Source: Actinomycetota bacterium
GTDB lineage: Bacteria; Actinomycetota; Actinomycetes; S36-B12; CAIYMF01
Direction of reading: 5' to 3'
DNA: 32,268 nt
Assembly (NCBI GenBank): GCA_009697815.1
Contig: WLRQ01000031.1
Location: forward strand, 1-32,268
The stretch's first letter is position 1, and each line of letters begins with the position of its first letter. The position numbers and the translations under genes were made by a program. Shown piece after piece: positions 24,851-31,825 of the stretch. Below the pieces are notes generated by a model. It did not search any database. It had not been told where the DNA came from and saw only the letters and a list, made by a program, of their open reading frames with translations.

Positions 24851-24874
24851 CTTTCCGACCGCGCAGGCGGCTGA

Positions 24875-25528
24875 TCACTCGGTTGGGGCTTGGAGAGGCA
24901 GTGCGCCCACCTGTTGCCGGCGCCCCAAGAGCCGTTCCATCGCCGCCTCGACGACGTCCTCACGCCACGTCAGGGTGGTGCGAAGGTCCAGCCGCACGCG
25001 AGGGGTTCTCGGATGAGCTCGTATGGTGTTAAACCCCACGGCGAGTAAGAAATCCGCGGGTATGAGACAGCCACCCGCATCACCTGGGACATCCGCCGGG
25101 TGCGTCGTGGTGATGGCCTCGACGGCGCGGACACCTCGACGGACGAGATCTGCGGCCATCCCCTGGATCAGCATCCGCGCTATCCCGCGGCCCGCATACT
25201 CGGCAGCAACGCGCATCGTGGACAGTGCAACGGCGTCGGCCGAGACGGGCGCGGTCGCATACGCCGCCAGACCCGGGAGATACGCAGGGGGAGCGTAAAG
25301 CGCGTAGCCCGCCACAACACCGTCGACCCTGACGACCTGGCCGCAGGATCCCCAGTCGAGCAAGGTCGAGGAAAGCCAGTCGGCCTTCGCCTCGGCCCCG
25401 ATTCCGTCGCGCTCGACGCGCGCACGGTGGACGGCATCGAACTCCCAACGCACACAGGAACCGCACGGCCCCGGGATCTCGGCGAGGGAGTCGCGGGTCA
25501 GGGGCCCGAGTCGCCGTGCAACGGCCAT
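24875..25528 (-). CDS. GNAT-family N-acetyltransferase
   Basis: The 217-residue protein has a GNAT acetyl-CoA site: VALSTMRVAAEYAGRGIARMLIQGMAADLVRRGVRAVEAI (about 101-141), with the R/Q-x-x-G-x-G/A pattern as YAGRGIA. Before this come a Cys-containing stretch GPCGSCVRWEF and the strand QVVRVDGVVAGYALYAPP. The substrate is unknown. The position between cwlM and parB, on the minus strand, is that of Rv3916c in M. tuberculosis (recalled). It lies seven bases downstream of a 37-codon membrane-peptide gene and converges with the cwlM-like gene across 24 bases. ATG 25528 has AGGTGAT about six bases upstream, inside the end of the small gene. Confidence 0.85.
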   Translation of the reverse strand: MAVARRLGPLTRDSLAEIPGPCGSCVRWEFDAVHRARVERDGIGAEAKADWLSSTLLDWGSCGQVVRVDGVVAGYALYAPPAYLPGLAAYATAPVSADAVALSTMRVAAEYAGRGIARMLIQGMAADLVRRGVRAVEAITTTHPADVPGDAGGCLIPADFLLAVGFNTIRAHPRTPRVRLDLRTTLTWREDVVEAAMERLLGRRQQVGALPLQAPTE

Positions 25529-25535
25529 GCGTGGA

Positions 25536-25649
25536 TCACCTGACGACCGGCGGCGGCAATTCGTCGCGGCGTGGGCGAATCAGGCCTGCGACGAAGCCGA
25601 CCACGAGGCCGATCGCGAGCAGTGCAAACAGCCAGCGGACAACCCGCAT
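25536..25649 (-). CDS. 37-residue single-helix membrane peptide
   Basis: The short gene encodes MRVVRWLFALLAIGLVVGF...RRDELPPPVVR: one membrane helix (about residues 6-25) with positive charges at both ends and a Pro-rich tail. A strong ribosome site, GGGAGGTG on the minus strand, lies three to four bases before ATG 25649. The stop is seven bases before the GNAT start, so both lie on one transcript. A longer in-frame start is possible but has no such site. I know of no named family; small basic membrane peptides with this layout are often overlooked in annotation. Confidence 0.6.
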   Translation of the reverse strand: MRVVRWLFALLAIGLVVGFVAGLIRPRRDELPPPVVR

Positions 25650-25775
25650 GACACCTCCCACGGTCCATCCGGCATCGTAGGCGCCACAGCGACCATCCGG
25701 CAGCCAGACCGTCATGATTGACTCCGCACGACCACTGCATGCCACGCAGACTCGAGAAGGCGGTGAGCGCCGGCC

Positions 25776-27089
25776 ATGGAGCCGACACAGCAGATCACGA
25801 CGGGCACCCGCCTCGATCCATGGATCGATGCCTACGCGGCGCGCACGCAAGGCCTCACGACCTCGCAAGTCCGCGCCCTGTTTGCCGTCGCGAGCCGCCC
25901 CGAGGTCGTGTCTCTCGCCGGTGGGATGCCATTCGTCTCCGCGCTGCCGCTCGACGCACTCGCCGACACCGTCGCGCGGTTGATACGCGACCGCGGTGCC
26001 GTCGCGCTGCAGTACGGATCCGGCCAGGGTGATGTCACGCTCCGGGAGCAAATCCTCGATGTCATGGAGCCCGTAGGCATTCGCGCCCACCCCGACGACA
26101 TCGTGATCACCGCGGGCTCGCAGATGGCCCTTGACCTCGTCGTACGCGTGTTCTGCGACCCCGGTGACGTCGTCCTCGTCGAAGCACCCACGTACATCAC
26201 TGCGCTGAGCGTGTTCTCGTCCTACCAGTGCGAGGTCGTGCACGTGCCGATGGACGATCAGGGCATGCGGCCCGAGGCCCTGCGCGAGGCGATCGCCTCG
26301 GTGAAAGCCTCTGGCAAGCGTGCCAAGCTCGTCTACACGATCCCGTCCTTTCACAACCCCGCCGGCGTCACCCAGGGGCCGGCACGCCGCGCCGAGGTCC
26401 TCGAGGTCGTTCGCTCGAGCGGTCTTCTCATGCTCGAAGACGATCCCTATGGCCTACTCGGCTTCGACGACAGCGTTCCGCGCGCGATCCGGGCTGACGA
26501 GTCCGAGGGCGTGGTCTACCTCGGCACCTTCTCCAAGACCATCGCCGCCGGTCTGCGCGTTGGCTGGGCGGTGGCACCCCACGGTGTGCGCGAGAAGCTC
26601 GTACTCGCCAATGAAACCGCCACCCTGTGTCCCTCGAATTTCGCGCAGCTGACCATCTCGGAGTACCTCGCCACGCAGCCGTGGTTCGACCAGGTCAAGG
26701 TCTTTCGTGACGTCTACCGCGAGAGGCGCGACGCACTCCTGGAGTCACTCAGCTCCCTGATGCCGGCCGGCACGACCTGGACCGTACCCGGTGGCGGCTT
26801 CTACTCCTGGGTCACACTTCCGCACGGTCTCGATGCCACGGCCATGCTGCCTCGCGCTGTGGCAGCGATGGTCGCCTATGTACCCGGTACAGGCTTCTAC
26901 GCCGACGGGCAGGGGCGGCATAACCTGCGCCTGTCCTACTGCTATCCCGAGCCCGACCGCATCCGCGAGGGTGTCCGCCGCCTCGCGGGAGTGATCAAGG
27001 ACGAGCTCGAGATCGCCGACATCTTCGGGTCGCCCGAGGCGGTGGCTGGACGTGAGGGCCCGGCGGCTCCCGAGCCGAACCTCGCCTGA
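25776..27089 (+). CDS. PLP-dependent aminotransferase, class I/II (MocR/2-aminoadipate-like)
   Basis: This 437-residue fold type I enzyme has SLAGGMPFVSALP near the N-terminus, LQYGSGQGDVTLREQI, TAGSQMALDLV, EAPTYITAL, the cofactor residues FHNPAG (Asn194) and EDDPYG (Asp222, Tyr225), and the PLP lysine in GTFSKTIAAGLRVGW (Lys254). The pattern resembles LysN-type 2-aminoadipate aminotransferases and the catalytic half of MocR regulators, without the GntR DNA-binding domain. The amino acid used cannot be told. ATG 25776 has a GGCGGTGAG element about eight bases upstream. The D-Ala-D-Ala ligase gene follows 84 bases downstream on the same strand, so the two may be co-transcribed. A role in D-amino acid or wall metabolism is only a guess from that pairing. 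Confidence 0.88.
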   Translation: MEPTQQITTGTRLDPWIDAYAARTQGLTTSQVRALFAVASRPEVVSLAGGMPFVSALPLDALADTVARLIRDRGAVALQYGSGQGDVTLREQILDVMEPVGIRAHPDDIVITAGSQMALDLVVRVFCDPGDVVLVEAPTYITALSVFSSYQCEVVHVPMDDQGMRPEALREAIASVKASGKRAKLVYTIPSFHNPAGVTQGPARRAEVLEVVRSSGLLMLEDDPYGLLGFDDSVPRAIRADESEGVVYLGTFSKTIAAGLRVGWAVAPHGVREKLVLANETATLCPSNFAQLTISEYLATQPWFDQVKVFRDVYRERRDALLESLSSLMPAGTTWTVPGGGFYSWVTLPHGLDATAMLPRAVAAMVAYVPGTGFYADGQGRHNLRLSYCYPEPDRIREGVRRLAGVIKDELEIADIFGSPEAVAGREGPAAPEPNLA

Positions 27090-27173
27090 CGTGCCCGCAT
27101 CACACACATCGACATCGTCGATAGCCCAAACGCAATTCACGCAGATCCGTTGCAGCACAAGGAGTTTACGCTT

Positions 27174-28130
27174 ATGAGCAGCAACATTGAAGGTCATGTG
27201 ATCGTACTCGCCGGAGGGCTCTCGCCCGAGCGCGACGTGTCACTTCGCTCAGGTCGTCGCGTGGCCGATGCGTTGCGGGTCGCGGGGGTCGAGGCCGAGG
27301 TACGAGATGTTGATGCCTCGCTGCTCACCGCCCTCGTCGATCACCGGCCAGCCTGTGTCATACCGCTGCTGCACGGTGCCACGGGGGAGGACGGCGCGAT
27401 TCGAGACGTCATCGGGGCGCTCGGAATCCCCTATGTCGGGTCGGGCCCATCCGCCTGTCGCGCGTCCTTCGACAAGCCCGTCGCGTCAGCGCTCGTGGGG
27501 GCCGCTGGGGTGAGCGTCCCGCCCTCCGTGGCACTGCCCCACGCCACATTCCGCGAGCTCGGCGCAACAGCGGTACTCGATGCCGTTGTGGGCCGACTAG
27601 GCCTTCCCCTGATGGTGAAGCCGACTCGAGGTGGCTCCTCACTCGGCGCCTCCGTCGTGCGCTCGGCCGCCGCGCTGCCGTCCGCGATGGTCGCCGCTTT
27701 CGCCTACGGCGACACCGCGTTGATCGAACGATTCATCAGCGGCACCGAAGTTGCGGTGTCGGTTCTCGACGATGGGTCCGGGCCCCGCGCACTTCCCGTC
27801 GTGGAGATCGTGCCCGACGGTGGTTTCTATGACTACGGTGCCCGCTACACCGCCGGCGCGACTGAGTTCTTCGTGCCCGCCCGCCTCTCACCTGAGGTGC
27901 TCGCCTCGTGCGCAGAAGCCGCGGTGTCAGTCCATCGTGTCCTCGGCCTTAGCGACTGGTCTCGCGTGGATCTCATCATCGACGCAGCGGGCATTCCGTG
28001 GTTCCTCGAGGTGAACGTGGCCCCCGGGATGACGGAGACGTCCACCTATCCTCAAGCGGTCGGGGCTGCGGGCCTTGACCTCGGCGCACTCACCGCGGGG
28101 CTCGTAGCCCAGGCGATCGCGCGCAGCTGA
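27174..28130 (+). CDS. ddl: D-alanine--D-alanine ligase
   Basis: The 318-residue ATP-grasp enzyme joins two D-alanines for the peptidoglycan stem. It has VLAGGLSPERDVSLRSG (Glu19), LLHGATGEDGAIRDV, PLMVKPTRGGSSLG (ATP-binding Lys149), the omega-loop FYDYGARYTAG, SRVDLIID (Arg264) and the metal and substrate site EVNVAPGMTETS. In most Ddl proteins that last motif is EVNTLPGMT; the change to NVAPG is mild. It is shorter than the mycobacterial DdlA and may be a second ligase. ATG 27174 has AAGGAG nine bases upstream; the earlier TTG at 27150 has no support. It is followed by a bidirectional terminator and the convergent parB gene. Confidence 0.88.
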   Translation: MSSNIEGHVIVLAGGLSPERDVSLRSGRRVADALRVAGVEAEVRDVDASLLTALVDHRPACVIPLLHGATGEDGAIRDVIGALGIPYVGSGPSACRASFDKPVASALVGAAGVSVPPSVALPHATFRELGATAVLDAVVGRLGLPLMVKPTRGGSSLGASVVRSAAALPSAMVAAFAYGDTALIERFISGTEVAVSVLDDGSGPRALPVVEIVPDGGFYDYGARYTAGATEFFVPARLSPEVLASCAEAAVSVHRVLGLSDWSRVDLIIDAAGIPWFLEVNVAPGMTETSTYPQAVGAAGLDLGALTAGLVAQAIARS

Positions 28131-28169
28131 TCGCCCAAAAGCCCTGTGGCACAAGGTGTCTGGGCGATC
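28129..28169. terminator. Bidirectional hairpin between ddl and parB
   Basis: GATCGCCCA (28129-28137) pairs perfectly with TGGGCGATC (28161-28169), and CCCTGTG/CACAAGG in between extends the structure with a bulge. It lies exactly between the convergent stops and can serve both genes. Confidence 0.75.
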
Positions 28170-28174
28170 GCGCG

Positions 28175-29155
28175 TTAACTCCGGTCGATCACGTCGACGA
28201 TACGCCGGAGGTCGTCGAGCGTGGCGAACTCGATCGTGACCTTGCCCTTGACCTTGCCGGACTCCACCCGCACGCGCGTCTCGAGCCGGTCCGAGAGCCG
28301 ATCGGCAATCTCAAGGAGCCCCGGTGCCGACGGTCGACGCGGACGAGCCACGCGCGTGCGCTCGCGACCATCACCGTCGCCGACGGAAACAATCTCCTCG
28401 ACGGCGCGTACCGACAGCCCCTCAGCCACGATCCGATGGGCCAGTCGATCCATGGCCTCGACATCATCAAGGCCGAGCAGGGCCCGCGCGTGGCCGGCGG
28501 AGAGCACTCCGGCGGCGACGCGGCGCTGGACCGGGGCGGGCAGTCGCAGCAGCCTCAAGGTATTGCTCACCTGGGGCCGGCTGCGACCGATCCGTGCCGC
28601 GAGCTCATCCTGCGTGCACCCGAAATCGTCGAGCAATTGCTGGTAGGCGGCCGCCTCCTCGAGTGCGTTGAGCTCGGCACGATGGAGGTTCTCGAGCAAG
28701 GCGTCGCGCAGCAGGACGTCGTCGGCGGTATCGCGCACGATCGCGGGGATGAGATCAAGACCGGCTTCTCGCCCAGCGCGCCAACGGCGCTCACCCGCGA
28801 CAAGTTCATAGTGCGGGCCGGCTGCTGCCGCGTCGGTGATAGGGCGCACGACGATGGGCTGCAGGAGGCCGACCTCGCGTATCGAATGTACGAGCTCGGC
28901 GAGGGCATCCTCGTCGAACACGATGCGCGGCTGACGAGGGTTGGGGCGGACATCATCAAAGTCGAGCTCGGCGTAGCGCACCCCGGAGACGATCTTGAGC
29001 TCGTCGGGGGCCACGTCCTCCGCTGCGCGTGTGGCCGTTGTTGCACCCTCGCTGCGAGCACCCACTGCGGCGGGGGAGGGGGCCGACGTCTCCTCACGAG
29101 AGGATGTCGGAATCAGGGCACCTAGGCCTCGACCGAGGCCGCGTCGCTGGTTCAC
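28175..29155 (-). CDS. parB: Chromosome-partitioning protein ParB
   Basis: This 326-residue protein starts [16 protein letters not shown], the conserved N-terminal motif by which chromosomal ParB stimulates ParA. The CTP-binding N domain has NPRQPR (about 72-77), [17 protein letters not shown] (121-127) and [14 protein letters not shown] (155-168). The HTH that reads parS is [27 protein letters not shown] (about 180-206), and the C-terminal dimer domain is about 275-326. ParB clamps slide from parS sites near the origin and organise it for segregation. GTG 29155 has AGGAG upstream. parA lies 144 bases upstream on the same strand with a 9-base inverted repeat between them, and two near-parS sites lie 2.5 kb away, in and beside jag. 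Confidence 0.96.
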   Translation of the reverse strand: MNQRRGLGRGLGALIPTSSREETSAPSPAAVGARSEGATTATRAAEDVAPDELKIVSGVRYAELDFDDVRPNPRQPRIVFDEDALAELVHSIREVGLLQPIVVRPITDAAAAGPHYELVAGERRWRAGREAGLDLIPAIVRDTADDVLLRDALLENLHRAELNALEEAAAYQQLLDDFGCTQDELAARIGRSRPQVSNTLRLLRLPAPVQRRVAAGVLSAGHARALLGLDDVEAMDRLAHRIVAEGLSVRAVEEIVSVGDGDGRERTRVARPRRPSAPGLLEIADRLSDRLETRVRVESGKVKGKVTIEFATLDDLRRIVDVIDRS

Positions 29156-29210
29156 CCTGGCTGCTCCTGTCCTGGCCTACCCTGGCCGGCGTGGTCGCCG
29201 GCAGCGTCGT

Positions 29211-29240
29211 ACGTGCGCGCCGACCCTACCCCGCGCACGT
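29211..29240. promoter_or_regulatory. Inverted repeat flanking a -10-like box between parA and parB
   Basis: ACGTGCGCG (29211-29219) and CGCGCACGT (29232-29240) pair perfectly around a 12-base spacer. Read on the minus strand the spacer holds TAGGGT (29228-29223), which fits a -10 box for parB with a leader of about 65 bases. The dyad could be a parA terminator, an operator at a parB promoter, or both. A second dyad of two GCCGGC copies lies at 29185-29202. Confidence 0.45.
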
Positions 29241-29299
29241 GGTGCCCCGAATTACCGCGGTCATCTGGGCGCCCTGCCACGGGCAGCTCGCCCCCGACG

Positions 29300-30220
29300 T
29301 CACCGCAGAAAGGGATTGATCCCCTCCGCGGCGGCGGGGCCTTGCTCGACCTGCCGCGCTAGTTCACGCGCAGCTTCGAGGTAGGACAGGGCGCCCGGGC
29401 TGCCCGGGTCATAGGTCATGACCGTCTGTCCGTACGACGGTGCCTCCGAGAGCCGCACCGAACGAGGAATCTGGGTGCGCAGGACACGGTCGCCGAAGTG
29501 GGCACGCACCTCCTCAGCGACCTGAGCGGCCAGCCGGGTGCGGGCGTCGTACATCGTGAGCAGGATCGTCGACACCGACAGGCTTGGGTTGAGCTCGGTC
29601 GTGACAAGGCCCACCGTGCGCATCAACTGGCCAAGGCCCTCGAGTGCGTAGTACTCGCACTGGATCGGGATCAGCACCTCATCCGCACACACGAGAGCGT
29701 TCAGGGTGAGAAGGCCCAGGCTCGGCGGGCAGTCGATCAACACGTAGTCCAGACGCCCGTGGCGTTCCTCGTGAACCGTGAGGTAGGTCGTCACTGCCCG
29801 CCGAAGCTTGTGCTCGCGAGCCACCATCGAGACCAGTTCGATCTCGGCCCCCGCCAGGTCGAGTGTCGCCGGGGCGCACCACAAACCTGTGATATCCCCC
29901 ACCGCAGTGACCACCTCAAGGAGCGGTCGGCCCTCAATGAGGACGTCATAAATACTGGGGACCTCAGCGTGGTGGTCAATCGAGAGTGCAGTCGAGGCGT
30001 TCCCCTGTGGGTCGAGGTCGATCACCAGAACCGTGAGCCCCTGCATGGCCAGTGCCGCCGCGAGGTTGACGGTCGAGGTGGTCTTCCCGACTCCGCCCTT
30101 CTGGTTAGCCACCGTCATGACCCGGGTACGCGCTGGGCGCGGGAGGTCCTCACCGAAGTTGCGCTGCTGGACCCTGACCGCCACCTCTGCCGCACGCGCG
30201 AGTGGGGTGTCGTCGATCAT
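29300..30220 (-). CDS. parA: Chromosome-partitioning ATPase ParA
   Basis: This 306-residue deviant-Walker ATPase binds DNA as an ATP dimer and draws ParB-bound origins apart. The P-loop is KGGVGKTTSTVNLAAALA, with the signature Lys41 and Lys46. Then come VLVIDLDPQGNAS, YVLIDCPPSLGLLTLNAL, PIQCEYYALEGLGQLM and TQIPRSVRLSEAPSYGQTV, all standard for chromosomal ParA (Soj). The N-terminal MIDDTPLARAAEVAVRV is also typical of actinobacteria. Homologues such as the Streptomyces protein have a longer N-terminus in front of this point (recalled). Here the 77-codon gene just upstream ends in a four-base overlap (ATGA) with the parA start and may correspond to that extension. Confidence 0.96.
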   Translation of the reverse strand: MIDDTPLARAAEVAVRVQQRNFGEDLPRPARTRVMTVANQKGGVGKTTSTVNLAAALAMQGLTVLVIDLDPQGNASTALSIDHHAEVPSIYDVLIEGRPLLEVVTAVGDITGLWCAPATLDLAGAEIELVSMVAREHKLRRAVTTYLTVHEERHGRLDYVLIDCPPSLGLLTLNALVCADEVLIPIQCEYYALEGLGQLMRTVGLVTTELNPSLSVSTILLTMYDARTRLAAQVAEEVRAHFGDRVLRTQIPRSVRLSEAPSYGQTVMTYDPGSPGALSYLEAARELARQVEQGPAAAEGINPFLR

Positions 30221-30450
30221 GACGGCGTCTCCTCACGTGCATCTGGGGCGGCGGGCGCCACCTGGTTCGTGTGGTGATGAGCGAGGTGTGCGGGCAACGT
30301 CACGTCCGCAGGAGCCCAGCCGAGCCCGGCGGGGCTGGCCTCGGCGCTCGAGGTCAGCTCACCAGGCCACCCGAGCCCTCCGGGTGAGGTATCTGGGCCG
30401 GACTCACCAGCGGTGCCCGGCCGGGGTTCGCCTTCGTGCCGTGTCGTCAT
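30217..30450 (-). CDS. 77-residue Gly/Pro-rich protein between rsmG and parA
   Basis: The gene begins in a four-base ATGA overlap with the rsmG stop and ends in a four-base ATGA overlap with the parA start, so it fills the gap exactly and should be translated by coupling. The product is disordered and low in hydrophobic residues, with two copies of a GLGW motif (GGLGWPGE and AGLGWAP) and a HLAHHHTNQ segment. It has no family I can name. Its last residues, PDAREETPS, stand directly before MIDDTPLARAA of ParA, and recalled Streptomyces ParA reads VSRETPPP before MDDTP. It could therefore be the N-terminal extension of ParA split off by a one-base frameshift, or an independent small gene. It covers a CACGTG core (30234-30239) that looks like a decayed parS. 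Confidence 0.6.
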   Translation of the reverse strand: MTTRHEGEPRPGTAGESGPDTSPGGLGWPGELTSSAEASPAGLGWAPADVTLPAHLAHHHTNQVAPAAPDAREETPS

Positions 30451-31136
30451 CGTGACCCTCTCCGTCGTCCCGCCGTCAATCGCACAATGCGCACCACCGT
30501 CGTGAGCGGATCCACGATTCCCTCACCGCAGGTGAGCACCGCGGCCTGGCCGCCGCCGAGTCTTTCGAGCGCCAGTTGGGACGCGACCACCTCCTCGGCA
30601 GCCCCCTCGCCCTTGACCGCCAGCACGATGCCACCGACACGGGTGAGCGGCAGCGTCCACCCCGCGAGCCTGTCCAGAGGAGCAACGGCTCGTGCGGTCA
30701 CCACGTCAGCACTAAGCCGTTGGTCCTCGGCGCGACCTCGCACCACCTCGACTCGTTCCTCGAGACCCAGTGCCGATACCGCCTCGATGAGGAAGGTGGC
30801 CCGTCGCAGAAGTGGCTCAATAAGCACGACTCGGATATCAGGTCGTACCAGCGCCAGCGGGATACCGGGCAGCCCGGCCCCTGAACCCACATCGGCCACC
30901 CTCGAGCCCTCACCGACGAGTTCCCCGAGCACCGCGCAGTTGGCCACGTGCCGACTCCACAAGCGCGACGCCTCACGCGGCCCGATCAGGCCTCGCACCA
31001 CACCATCAGTGCCCAGCAGGCCCACGTACTGACGCAGGCCAGATGCGGCATCGGGGAAGCGAGAGCACAACCGCTCTTCGACGAGCAGGTCGGCGGCCTC
31101 TCGTTGCGGGCTCAGGTCTGACGCAGTTTCCGTCAC
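30447..31136 (-). CDS. rsmG: 16S rRNA (guanine-527-N7)-methyltransferase
   Basis: The 229-residue SAM-dependent enzyme methylates G527 of 16S rRNA; its loss gives low-level streptomycin resistance in several bacteria. The SAM site is VADVGSGAGLPGIPLALVRPD (about 85-105), followed by VVLIEPLLRRATFL, RAEDQ and VVTARAVAPLDRL, all typical of RsmG/GidB. GLIGPREASRLWSRHVANC before the SAM site also fits (family: RLWxRHxxNS). It starts three bases after the jag stop and overlaps the next small gene by four, within the yidC-jag-rsmG-parA series. Confidence 0.95.
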   Translation of the reverse strand: MTETASDLSPQREAADLLVEERLCSRFPDAASGLRQYVGLLGTDGVVRGLIGPREASRLWSRHVANCAVLGELVGEGSRVADVGSGAGLPGIPLALVRPDIRVVLIEPLLRRATFLIEAVSALGLEERVEVVRGRAEDQRLSADVVTARAVAPLDRLAGWTLPLTRVGGIVLAVKGEGAAEEVVASQLALERLGGGQAAVLTCGEGIVDPLTTVVRIVRLTAGRRRGSR

Positions 31137-31139
31137 GGA

Positions 31140-31712
31140 TCAGCTGCGCGGCAGGACAACGACGAAACGTCGCGGCTCCACGCCCTCGGATTCACTCTGA
31201 AGACCAGCCGCGGCCACGGCGTCGTGGACAACCTTGCGCTCGAACGGGGTCATCGGTTCGAGGCGGACCGGCTCACCTGAGCTCGCGGCGCGCGCCGACG
31301 CCTCGGTTCCCAGCGCCGTCAGAGCCTCGCGGCGCGCTGCGCGGTGGCCCGCGACATCGAGCATGAGCCGCGAACGCTCGCCGGTCTCACGAGTGACCGC
31401 GAGACGCGTCAGCTCCTGGAGTGCGTCGAGCACCTTGCCCTGATCGCCGACGAGCTGCTGGAGGTCTCCGCCCACGATGCTGACGAGTGCGCGGTCGCCC
31501 TCGACGTCCATGTCGATGTCACCGTCGAGGTCGGCAATGTCGAGGAGTCCCTCGAGGTAGTCAGCCGCGATATCGCCCTCACGCTCGAGGTAGTTCCCGG
31601 GCGTCTTCCCCCGCGATGTTTCACGGGAAACGGGCGCACCTGAGGAGTCGGCCTCGGGCTGGTCATCGATGGGAGTGGCGTCGGAGGTCTCGTCCACGGT
31701 CGTCTCGCTCAT
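31140..31712 (-). CDS. jag: R3H/KH-domain RNA-binding protein (Jag/KhpB type)
   Basis: The 190-residue protein has an acidic N-terminus (about 40 residues), a KH-like region (NYLEREGDIAADYLEGLLDIADLDGDIDMDVEGD...GDLQQLVGDQGKVLDALQELTRLAV, about 40-130) and an R3H domain (LEPMTPFERKVVHDAVAAAGLQSESEGVEPRRFVVVLP, about 150-188) with the RxxxH pair Arg-Lys-Val-Val-His. These proteins bind RNA and, in Firmicutes, affect cell elongation; in actinobacteria the role is unknown. ATG 31712 is chosen because MSETT starts the conserved form; a longer frame from 31772 begins at the parS-like site and has no ribosome site. Residues 28-32 (VSRET) are encoded by a parS-like sequence, so the DNA element constrains the protein here. 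Confidence 0.92.
   Translation of the reverse strand: MSETTVDETSDATPIDDQPEADSSGAPVSRETSRGKTPGNYLEREGDIAADYLEGLLDIADLDGDIDMDVEGDRALVSIVGGDLQQLVGDQGKVLDALQELTRLAVTRETGERSRLMLDVAGHRAARREALTALGTEASARAASSGEPVRLEPMTPFERKVVHDAVAAAGLQSESEGVEPRRFVVVLPRS
31617..31632. promoter_or_regulatory. parS-like site 1 (inside jag)
   Basis: TGTTTCACGGGAAACG matches the bacterial parS consensus TGTTTCACGTGAAACA in 14 of 16 positions. The tenth base (G for T) breaks the perfect palindrome, and the last base is G. It lies within jag and encodes VSRET on the minus strand. Confidence 0.7.
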
Positions 31713-31736
31713 GTGCACTCGTCTTTCAGGGGACGG

Positions 31737-31755
31737 GGGTGCCCTGTCGGCACCC
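31737..31755. repeat. Hairpin between yidC and jag
   Basis: GGGTGCC and GGCACCC pair across CTGTC. It lies in the leader of jag on the yidC-jag transcript and could slow or partly end transcription from yidC. Confidence 0.5.
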
Positions 31756-31771
31756 GGAGACCGACACACCA

Positions 31772-31787
31772 TGTTTCACGGGAAACG
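31772..31787. promoter_or_regulatory. parS-like site 2 (between yidC and jag)
   Basis: The same 16 bases, TGTTTCACGGGAAACG, recur 155 bases from site 1 in the same orientation. Being non-coding here, the identical departure from consensus suggests selection rather than codon constraint. Confidence 0.72.
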
Positions 31788-31825
31788 AACTCACCGTGGA
31801 ACCTGGCCGGCCGGGGGACTGTGGG

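Noticed and set aside
31223-31231. TTGTCCACG on the minus strand resembles a DnaA box
   Set aside because: It is a single match inside conserved jag coding (KVVHDAV); no cluster of boxes or AT-rich region is near, so the origin is not here.
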